Origin: Faecimorpha stercoravium
Lineage (GTDB): Bacteria > Bacillota > Clostridia > Lachnospirales > Bianqueaceae
DNA length: 37,627 nt
NCBI GenBank assembly: GCA_018712555.1
Contig: DVGT01000022.1
Span: 1-37,627 of the forward strand
Reading direction: 5' to 3'
Shown: one piece after another, positions 31,787 to 37,627 of the stretch
Layout: each line of letters opens with the position of its first letter
Position numbering within the stretch: position 1 is the first letter of the stretch
Program-made: the position numbers and the translations under genes
Notes under the pieces: model-generated
What the model was told of the DNA's origin: nothing
What the model saw: the letters and a program-made list of their open reading frames with translations, nothing else
Databases searched by the model: none

Positions 31787-33109
31787 ATGAAACATGAGAA
31801 GTTTCATTATAAGTCTTTAGAAGAGGTTCGAGAGAAGGAAGCAGAACTGGGAGTAGAGTTCCCGTTATCAGAGAATGTAGCAATTTTGAAAGAGCCTTTT
31901 ACACTGGCAGGACATCGTGTGGCCAATCGAATTGCCATTCAGCCGATGGAAGGCAGTGACAGTACGGTAGAGGGCCGTCCGGGAGAATATACAAAGAAAC
32001 GATATGAGCGTTTCGCGAAGAGCGGAGCGGGTCTGATCTGGCTGGAGGCTGTGGCTATCGCGCAGGAGGGACGAGCCACGCCGGGGCAGCTGTATATCAC
32101 GCCGAAGACGCTGGATTCCTTTAAAGCGCTGGTAGAAGAGATTCGGGAGACGGCATGGAAGGAGCATCATAATCAGCCGGTGATCATCATGCAGGCTACG
32201 CATTCAGGGCGGTATTCCAAGCCGCATGGCTATCCGGAGCCAATCATCGCCTATAACAATCCATTGTTTGAGAAAGATAGTCCCATTCCACAGGAGAACA
32301 TCATCACGGATGAACGCCTGCGGGAGCTGGAAGAACAATATGGCCTGGTGACGCGTATGGCGCAGGAGGCTGGTTTTGATGGAATTGACATCAAATGCTG
32401 CCATAGATATCTGAACTGCGAGCTTCTTTCGGCGTATACTCGTCCCGGCGTATATGGCGGATCTTTTGAAAATAGAACCCGATTCTTCCGGAATGCCTTT
32501 GCGAATGCGAAGAGTGTGGCGGAGGGGAATTTCATCGTAACCAGCCGAATGAATATATATGATGGTTTTCCCTATCCCTATGGTTTTGGCGTGGCGGAAG
32601 GCAAGGGTACCGAACCGGATATGACCGAACCGATTCAGTTGATAGGAAAGCTTAGAGAACTGGGAATGGAGCTTGTGGACATTACTATTGGGAATCCCTA
32701 TGTGAATCCCCATGTCAACCGGCCCTATGATATGGGCGGATATGAGCCGCCGGAACATCCCTTTGAGGGTGTGGCCAGAATGTATCAGTGTACGAAGCAG
32801 ATTGCGGAGGCATATCCGGATCTTGCGATTATTTCTTCGGGACCCTCTTATCTGCGGCAGTTCTCGCCCAATCTGGCGGCGGGTGCCGTGGAACAGGGAT
32901 ATTGCACCATGGTCGGATTTGGCAGAGAGAGCTTTGCCTACCCGGAATTTGTGCAGGACCTGTTTGAAAAAGGCAGCATGGATCCTGCAAAGTGCTGCAT
33001 CACCTGCGGAAAATGTGCGGAACTCCTGCGTGCTTCTATGCCTGCGGGCTGTGTGATTCGCAATCCGGAGTATACGAAGGTCTACCAGGAACTGCAGAAG
33101 AAGAGGTGA
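31787..33109 (+). CDS. OYE-like NADH:flavin oxidoreductase with [4Fe-4S] motif
   Basis: A 440-residue enzyme with the FMN-binding TIM barrel of the old yellow enzyme / 2,4-dienoyl-CoA reductase family: I-Q-P-M-E-G near the start, then Y-E-R-F-A-K-S-G-A-G-L-I, H-S-G-R-Y, and Y-G-G-S-F-E-N-R-T-R. A C-terminal Cys set, C404-x2-C407-x2-C410-x11-C422, resembles the [4Fe-4S] site of dienoyl-CoA reductases. The protein ends there and lacks the FAD/NADPH domain (about 200 residues) those enzymes carry, so electrons must come from elsewhere. Such enzymes reduce activated C=C bonds, for example in steroids, bile acids or cinnamates; the substrate is unknown. It is preceded by tandem leader modules and followed by an SDR after 5 bp, presumably acting on the same molecule. 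Confidence 0.87.
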   Translation: MKHEKFHYKSLEEVREKEAELGVEFPLSENVAILKEPFTLAGHRVANRIAIQPMEGSDSTVEGRPGEYTKKRYERFAKSGAGLIWLEAVAIAQEGRATPGQLYITPKTLDSFKALVEEIRETAWKEHHNQPVIIMQATHSGRYSKPHGYPEPIIAYNNPLFEKDSPIPQENIITDERLRELEEQYGLVTRMAQEAGFDGIDIKCCHRYLNCELLSAYTRPGVYGGSFENRTRFFRNAFANAKSVAEGNFIVTSRMNIYDGFPYPYGFGVAEGKGTEPDMTEPIQLIGKLRELGMELVDITIGNPYVNPHVNRPYDMGGYEPPEHPFEGVARMYQCTKQIAEAYPDLAIISSGPSYLRQFSPNLAAGAVEQGYCTMVGFGRESFAYPEFVQDLFEKGSMDPAKCCITCGKCAELLRASMPAGCVIRNPEYTKVYQELQKKR

Positions 33110-33114
33110 AATCG

Positions 33115-33864
33115 ATGAAGATCGCGTTGGTTACGGGTTCTGCCAGGGGGATTGGACTGGGTGTTGCCAGAGTCCTGGCGAAGGATTATTTTGTGGTTCT
33201 GTCCGCGACACGGGATACGTATGAGATTCCGGAAGATTTGCAAGGAAAGGCTGTGTATCATCGGTGTCTCATTCAGAATGCAGAGGATCGTGCGACAATC
33301 TTTCAGCGGATACAGGAAAGGTTTGGCAGGCTGGATCTGCTCGTTAATAACGCGGGCGTAGCGCCGCTTGTGAGAAAAGATATTCTGAAGAGTACAGAGG
33401 AAAGCTTTGACCGTGTGGTGGGTATCAACACAAAAGGGACGTATTTTATGTGCCAGCAGGGAGCCAATTTGATGATTCGGTGTCAGCAGGAAGGCCTGGA
33501 TGACTATCATCCGCGAATCGTCAATGTCTCTTCCATGTCTTCGTTTACATCCTCGGTAGCCAGGGGAGAATACTGCATATCAAAGGCAGGCATTTCCATG
33601 GTGACAAAGCTTTTTGCGGATCGGCTGGCGGAATACGGGATTCCTGTGTTTGAGGTGCAGCCGGGAATCATCGCCACGGACATGACGTTCGGGGTGATGG
33701 ATAAATATGAAAAAATGATTGGAGAGGGCCTCACGCCGATCAGGCGTTTTGGGGATCCCGAAGATATTGGGAAAGCCGTGGGCGCGCTCGCTTCCGGTGC
33801 GTTTGATTTTTGCACTGGGCAAGTGATTCACGCGGACGGAGGCTTTCACATACAAAGATTGTGA
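33115..33864 (+). CDS. Short-chain dehydrogenase/reductase
   Basis: A 249-residue NAD(P)-dependent oxidoreductase of the classical SDR type: cofactor motif T-G-S-A-R-G-I-G (7-14), N-N-A-G (about 85-88), catalytic Ser in V-S-S-M-S-S, Y-C-I-S-K (Y-x3-K), and P-G-I-I-A-T-D-M after it. It resembles FabG-like 3-oxoacyl or hydroxysteroid/sugar dehydrogenases; the substrate cannot be set. The start at 33115 lies 5 bp after the OYE stop with AGAGGTG upstream, so the two form one operon. A keto/hydroxyl step next to a C=C reduction would suit stepwise reduction of an enone (inference). Confidence 0.9.
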   Translation: MKIALVTGSARGIGLGVARVLAKDYFVVLSATRDTYEIPEDLQGKAVYHRCLIQNAEDRATIFQRIQERFGRLDLLVNNAGVAPLVRKDILKSTEESFDRVVGINTKGTYFMCQQGANLMIRCQQEGLDDYHPRIVNVSSMSSFTSSVARGEYCISKAGISMVTKLFADRLAEYGIPVFEVQPGIIATDMTFGVMDKYEKMIGEGLTPIRRFGDPEDIGKAVGALASGAFDFCTGQVIHADGGFHIQRL

Positions 33865-33868
33865 CAGG

Positions 33869-33897
33869 ACGGCAGGCACTCTTGTCTGCCGTTTTTT
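33869..33897 (+). terminator. Terminator of the OYE-SDR operon
   Basis: ACGGCAG / CTGCCGT stem, 10-base loop, followed by six Ts. It lies only about 30 bp before the next gene, leaving no room for a promoter in between. Confidence 0.85.
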
Positions 33898-33925
33898 GTG
33901 CGAGAAAAAAGGAGAACCATACATC

Positions 33926-35479
33926 ATGAGTATATTGAACGTGGAACATCTGTCCCACGGTTTCGGAGATCGGGAAATCTTTGAAGACGTCTCCTTCCGT
34001 TTGCTGAAAGGAGAACATATTGGGCTGGTGGGCGCGAATGGAGAGGGAAAATCTACCTTCATGAGCATTATCACTAGGCAGTTAGAGCCGGATGCGGGAA
34101 AAATCGAATGGGCGAAGAATATTCAGGTAGGTTACCTGGATCAGCATGCAGTATTGGAAGCCGGCATGCGCATTGTGGATGTGCTTGAGGGCGCGTTTGC
34201 TTCGTTGTTTCAATGGGAAGCGCGTATGAACGAAATCTGTGATCAGATGGGAACGATGGAAGAAGAGGAAATGAATGCGGCCATGGAGGAGCTGGGAATG
34301 ATCCAGGATCTTCTGATGGCGCATGATTTTTATCAGATTGATGCGAAAATCGAGGAAATCGCAAACGCATTTGAATTAAAAGAACTCGGGCTTACGCGAG
34401 ATGTGTCGGAACTGTCAGGCGGACAGCGTACGAAAGTGCTGCTCGCCAAACTTCTGCTTTCCAAGCCGGATATTCTGCTGCTGGATGAGCCTACAAACTA
34501 TCTGGATGTACAGCATATCGAATGGCTGAGCCGCTATCTGCAGGATTACGAGAATGCTTTTATTTTAATTTCTCACGATATTCCCTTTCTGAATCGCGTT
34601 GTGAACGTGATCTATCATGTAGAGGAACGGCATCTGGAACGTTACCCTGGCGATTATAGACATTTTGAAGAAGTATACGCGGCTCGCCGGGTACAGCAGG
34701 AGGCTGCTTATAAGCGGCAGCAGCAGGAAATGGCGGAGCTGAAGGATTTTGTAGCGCGGAATAAATCGAGAGTAGCCACCCGCAACATGGCAATGTCCCG
34801 GCAGAAAAAACTAGATAAGATGGAAAAGATCCAGAAGATGGAAGAAAGACCCAAGCCGGAATTTCATTTCGAGATGGCGCGAACTTCGGGAAAGATGATC
34901 TTTGAAACGAAGGATCTTGTGATCGGCTATGAGGAACCATTATCGAGGCCGATTCAGATGCAGATGGAAAGAGGCAATTTCCTCGTCCTGCGCGGCGCGA
35001 ATGGAATCGGAAAGACAACACTGCTCAGGACGATTTTGGGCGAGATTCCCGGCATTGCAGGGAAAGTGGAATTGGGAGATTATCTGGAGCTGGGCTACTA
35101 TGAGCAGGAGACGACTGGTGAGAATCGGAAGACCTGCATCGAGGAGCTCTGGGATACTTTTCCGACATGGAATCAGTTTGAGGTGCGTTCTGCATTAGCA
35201 AAATGCGGACTCACGACGAAGAATATTGAGAGTCAGGTGCGAGTGCTCAGCGGAGGAGAGCAGGCCAAGCTTCGGCTGTGTAAAATCATGCATCGTCCCA
35301 GCAATGTCCTGTTTTTGGATGAGCCGACCAATCATTTGGATCAGGATGCGAAAGAGGCGCTGCATCAGGCATTGCGGGAATATAGGGGAAGCGTGCTTCT
35401 GATCTGTCATGAGCCGGAATTTTACCAGGATCTTATGACGGGAGAAGTCGATTGCAGTGAATGGTCACTTAAGATATAA
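33926..35479 (+). CDS. ABC-F family ATP-binding protein
   Basis: A 517-residue soluble protein with two ABC domains and no membrane helices. Site 1: Walker A G-A-N-G-E-G-K-S-T (36-44), signature L-S-G-G-Q-R, L-L-L-D-E-P-T-N-Y-L-D. Site 2: G-A-N-G-I-G-K-T-T, L-S-G-G-E-Q, F-L-D-E-P-T-N-H-L-D. A charged helical linker of about 80 residues (about 240-310) joins them; in this family it reaches into the ribosome. Members either tune translation (EttA, YkpA/YbiT types) or protect the ribosome from antibiotics; this one looks nearer the YkpA/YbiT group, but sequence alone does not decide. The ATG at 33926 follows GGAGAA. A terminator sits just upstream, so expression may depend on read-through. Confidence 0.9.
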   Translation: MSILNVEHLSHGFGDREIFEDVSFRLLKGEHIGLVGANGEGKSTFMSIITRQLEPDAGKIEWAKNIQVGYLDQHAVLEAGMRIVDVLEGAFASLFQWEARMNEICDQMGTMEEEEMNAAMEELGMIQDLLMAHDFYQIDAKIEEIANAFELKELGLTRDVSELSGGQRTKVLLAKLLLSKPDILLLDEPTNYLDVQHIEWLSRYLQDYENAFILISHDIPFLNRVVNVIYHVEERHLERYPGDYRHFEEVYAARRVQQEAAYKRQQQEMAELKDFVARNKSRVATRNMAMSRQKKLDKMEKIQKMEERPKPEFHFEMARTSGKMIFETKDLVIGYEEPLSRPIQMQMERGNFLVLRGANGIGKTTLLRTILGEIPGIAGKVELGDYLELGYYEQETTGENRKTCIEELWDTFPTWNQFEVRSALAKCGLTTKNIESQVRVLSGGEQAKLRLCKIMHRPSNVLFLDEPTNHLDQDAKEALHQALREYRGSVLLICHEPEFYQDLMTGEVDCSEWSLKI

Positions 35480-35556
35480 AATGCAGAGAAAACGACTTAT
35501 TTTGCGGTATCGTATCGCGAAAGACGAAAAGAAAAGAGGGCTCAGAAACGGAAAAA

Positions 35557-35581
35557 AACGGCGAAATAGGCCGTTTTTTTT
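35557..35581 (+). terminator. Terminator of the ABC-F gene
   Basis: AACGGC / GCCGTT stem with a 7-base loop followed by eight Ts. Confidence 0.85.
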
Positions 35582-35612
35582 CATCCAAATTTGCGTTCTC
35601 GGCTCCATTCGA

Positions 35613-35720
35613 TTGAATCGGTTTTGGGGGTGTGCTATAATAGGCGTGGCAAGGCAAATTCCTTTTACTGAAGGGGCTGAGCCACGCCGCGAGATTGTCG
35701 CCAAAGGGCGCGATCATGAG
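35613..35720 (+). promoter_or_regulatory. Two-hairpin leader module, copy D (with promoter)
   Basis: -35 TTGAAT (35613-35618), 17 bp, TATAAT (35636-35641), then GGCGTGGC (35643-35650), 30 bases unlike the other copies, GCCACGCC (35681-35688), and a diverged hairpin 2 in which GATTG pairs with CGATC around CGCC-AAAG-GGCG. The first stem is unchanged, the loop length is the same as in copies B and C, and the outer part of hairpin 2 has changed on both sides while still pairing. The serine hydrolase gene starts 24 bp later. Confidence 0.7.
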
Positions 35721-35744
35721 ACATATAAAGGGGGTATATTACAG

Positions 35745-37253
35745 ATGGAAACAGAAAGAAATCCACTTCTTACGGTGAGTCCTGAGAGCGTTGGATTGGA
35801 CTCATCCGTCATTCTTGCATATCTTCAGAAGCTGGAGGCAGAAGGACAATGTCTGCATGGCTTCAGCATTCTTCGGCATGGTAAGATTGCGGCAGAAGGA
35901 TATTATGCGCCGCAACAGCCGCAGTGGAAGCACAGAATGTATTCTACAAGCAAGAGTTTTGTATCCGTGGCCATCGGTATGCTACAAGATGAAGGAAAGA
36001 TCACGATTCAGGATAAGATTGCTTCGTATTTCCCAGAGAAGCTGCCGGAGCATCTGCATCCCTATATCGCAGATGCATCCATTCGAGATCTTTTGATGAT
36101 GTCCACACCATTTCAGGACAGTACGTACACCGTCAGCCTGAATCCGGAAAATGACTGGATTCGATCTTTCTTTGAATGCGAGCCCTCGCATAGAGCGGGA
36201 CAGATCTTTTCTTATGATACATCGGCGACCACTGTCTTGACTGCATTGGTAGAAAAGTTATCCGGGATGGAGCTTTTGGACTACTTGCGCAGCAAGGGAT
36301 TCGATGAGATGGGCTTCAGCCGTGAGGCCATCTGTGTCAAGACGCCAGATGGCAAGGTTTCCTGGGCTGGCTCTGGGATTCTTTGTACACTGCATGACCT
36401 GAATAAGTTTGCGCTCCTGTGCCTGAACATGGGAAATTATAACGGAAAGCAGTTGGTCAGCGAAGAGTATATGCGGGAAGCCACCAGCAAGCAGATCGAG
36501 AATGGCGAGCATGGCTATGGATATCAGTTCTGGTGTACACCACATGGTTTTGCCTGCCGAGGCATGGGCGGCCAGATGGTCTTCTATATGCCAGAACAGG
36601 ATATGGCATTCGTCACGATCGGCGATATGCAGGGTCAGCCGGGATATATTCAGCGAATGGAAGATCTGTTCTATGATATGGTGCTGCCCAGCGTAGTGGA
36701 GGAACGGCCCGAGAATCCAGAAGCATACCAGGCGCTGACAGAATATTGTGCGCAGCTTAAGATTCAGACGGTCAAAGGAGCGGCTGAGAGTCCGTATGCC
36801 AACAAGGTTTCCGGTAAACTGTATCATATGCGGGAAAATGGCGCGGGTGCCGTCATGAGTCTGCAACTGAAGACACTTCGGGTGGATTTCGAGGGGGATG
36901 AAGGGATGTTGTCCTGGGAAGATGCAGAGGGACTGAAGACACTTCGCTTCGGGTTCGGCCATCATGTGCATCAGAATTTCCCGGGATTTTCACCGAAGGA
37001 AGAGACAGAAGGAAAACCCGTCATCGTATACGGATTTAACGGAATCAAGGTTCCGCTGTATCTGCCCTGTATTGTCAGTGGAGCATGGAAGAGCGATCAT
37101 GAGCTGGAGATTTTGTGTTACTCCATTGGATATTTTGTGGGAACATTGAAGATTCGCTTATCGTTTGACGAAAATACCGTGACAGCACGTATGGAACCCT
37201 TTGCGGAACATTTCTGGGAAGAATTGAAGGGCTTTCAGACAGGGGAATACTGA
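35745..37253 (+). CDS. Beta-lactamase-fold serine hydrolase
   Basis: A 502-residue protein. The first ~330 residues are a PF00144-type (class C beta-lactamase / esterase) domain with S67-T-S-K70 as the S-x-x-K nucleophile motif, a Y-D-T-S segment at the usual Y-x-N position and G-M-G-G-Q where K-T-G normally lies. The remaining ~150 residues form a beta-rich C-terminal domain. There is no signal peptide, so it is probably a cytoplasmic esterase, amidase or peptidase rather than a resistance beta-lactamase. I start it at the ATG at 35745 behind AAAGGGGG; the frame is open further upstream, but that covers a terminator and leader module copy D. Confidence 0.85.
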   Translation: METERNPLLTVSPESVGLDSSVILAYLQKLEAEGQCLHGFSILRHGKIAAEGYYAPQQPQWKHRMYSTSKSFVSVAIGMLQDEGKITIQDKIASYFPEKLPEHLHPYIADASIRDLLMMSTPFQDSTYTVSLNPENDWIRSFFECEPSHRAGQIFSYDTSATTVLTALVEKLSGMELLDYLRSKGFDEMGFSREAICVKTPDGKVSWAGSGILCTLHDLNKFALLCLNMGNYNGKQLVSEEYMREATSKQIENGEHGYGYQFWCTPHGFACRGMGGQMVFYMPEQDMAFVTIGDMQGQPGYIQRMEDLFYDMVLPSVVEERPENPEAYQALTEYCAQLKIQTVKGAAESPYANKVSGKLYHMRENGAGAVMSLQLKTLRVDFEGDEGMLSWEDAEGLKTLRFGFGHHVHQNFPGFSPKEETEGKPVIVYGFNGIKVPLYLPCIVSGAWKSDHELEILCYSIGYFVGTLKIRLSFDENTVTARMEPFAEHFWEELKGFQTGEY

Positions 37254-37262
37254 GAGATTTAG

Positions 37263-37302
37263 GGCGATTCATGGCAGATCCTCTGCTATGGATCGCCTTT
37301 TT
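37263..37302 (+). terminator. Terminator of the serine hydrolase gene
   Basis: GGCGAT / ATCGCC with inner CAT/ATG and CAGA/TCTG pairings, then five Ts. Confidence 0.85.
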
Positions 37303-37399
37303 GTCCCTGGCTTGCGGTGCGTTCAGCATAGGGCTTCGGGCTTTTCGAGTGATGGATGTTGACGATTGCCCGTGGAATTAAAAAAAATGAAAAAAAGAG

Positions 37400-37429
37400 T
37401 TGACAAAGGGTAGGAGGAAGTGGTATACT
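37400..37429 (+). promoter_or_regulatory. rRNA-type promoter P1
   Basis: Consensus TTGACA (37400-37405), 18 bp, TATACT (37424-37429), preceded by an A-rich stretch resembling an UP element. It lies 106 bp upstream of a similar second promoter. Confidence 0.8.
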
Positions 37430-37505
37430 ACGACTCGCGCCTGAAACGGGGGAACCCGGAAGGCGGCCAACTCGAAAAAAACATCGAAAAAGATGAAAAA
37501 AAGAG

Positions 37506-37534
37506 TTGACAAGAGAAAGAAGCTGTGATAGAAT
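37506..37534 (+). promoter_or_regulatory. rRNA-type promoter P2
   Basis: TTGACA (37506-37511), 17 bp, TAGAAT (37529-37534), again after an A-rich stretch (AAAAAAGAG). Both promoters share the GAAAAAAAGAGTTGACA context, so one probably arose by duplication. Confidence 0.8.
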
Positions 37535-37627
37535 AGCTTTTGCACTCGCGAGAGCGGGTGGGGGACCATGAAAACCAAACAGTGTAACATCTAAAGTCAA
37601 AGAAAAGGTAAGCAGAAACGAGAGATC
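37535..37627 (+). other. Probable rRNA operon leader (16S gene lies outside)
   Basis: After P2 the sequence contains ACTCGCGAGAGCGGGT and then CATGAAAACCAAACAGTGT, which resembles the anti-termination/processing leader found before 16S genes in Clostridia. No rRNA or tRNA gene begins before the window ends. The 140 bp before P1 (37254-37399) hold only the terminator and no gene. Confidence 0.55.

Noticed and set aside
32992..33114. Longer N-terminus for the SDR
   Set aside because: The extra 41 residues overlap the end of the OYE gene in another frame, and the SDR cofactor motif begins right after the ATG at 33115.
7365..35720. Insertion sequence or classical MITE for the leader module
   Set aside because: No transposase gene, no terminal inverted repeats at module ends and no target duplications are visible. 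A mobile promoter is still possible, but the consistent placement before genes favours regulation.
35457..35744. N-terminal extension of the serine hydrolase (96 extra residues)
   Set aside because: This stretch contains the ABC-F terminator, a promoter and leader module copy D. The protein homology begins after the ATG at 35745, which has its own ribosome binding site.
37535..37627. Start of 16S rRNA
   Set aside because: The sequence looks like the leader only; no 16S 5' end motif is present before the window ends.

Overview
The window looks like the chromosome of a spore-forming anaerobic Firmicute, most likely a gut Clostridium relative of the Lachnospiraceae type. This rests on a GerW-type sporulation gene, a group B-like [FeFe] hydrogenase, an oxygen-sensitive Fe-S serine dehydratase, a gut-type beta-glucuronidase, Bce-type antimicrobial-peptide defence genes and tandem rRNA promoters at the right edge. 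The species is not identified from the sequence.

Layout. 0.1-3.0 kb (+): a small secreted protein and two paralogous lipoproteins, the first interrupted by an in-frame TGA. 3.0-9.2 kb (-): a six-gene run in transcription order of response regulator, histidine kinase, Bce-type ATPase and permease, then a NitT/TauT-type ATPase and permease. 9.3-13.2 kb (+): a PL2-like pectate lyase, a MATE exporter and a NitT/TauT-type substrate-binding lipoprotein that may serve the distant permease. 13.3-17.3 kb (+): a tightly packed operon of a zinc-ribbon protein, a small protein, DUF1461 and DUF2953 membrane proteins, GerW/YtfJ and L-serine dehydratase. 17.4-18.7 kb: repeat array 1. 18.75-21.7 kb (-): [FeFe] hydrogenase and glmM. 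21.8-27.1 kb (+): ychF, then marR with a heterodimeric ABC exporter. 27.1-28.4 kb (-): an FAD-Rieske oxidoreductase. 28.4-29.5 kb: repeat array 2. 29.7-31.4 kb (-): beta-glucuronidase. 31.5-37.3 kb (+): an OYE-like Fe-S flavoenzyme, an SDR, an ABC-F protein and a beta-lactamase-fold hydrolase. 37.4-37.6 kb: two rrn-type promoters and the start of a leader; the 16S gene itself lies outside.

Two unexplained non-coding systems stand out. (1) An approximately 90-bp module is present four times (7.4 kb on -, 31.55 and 31.66 kb in tandem on +, 35.6 kb on +). It consists of a -10 box followed immediately by GGCGTGG, about 29-30 variable bases, the matching CCACGCC arm and a second compensated hairpin. 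Every copy lies just upstream of, and in the same direction as, a gene for transport or small-molecule chemistry: bceA, the OYE-SDR pair and the serine hydrolase. It could be a cis-regulatory RNA, a wide-spaced operator or a mobile promoter. (2) Two arrays of one repeat family, whose ~50-bp units end in TTATACGC/GCGTATAA inverted repeats, lie in opposite orientation on either side of the 10-kb hydrogenase-to-Rieske block. Array 2 has spacings of almost exactly 63 or 73 bp. I recognise neither family from memory.
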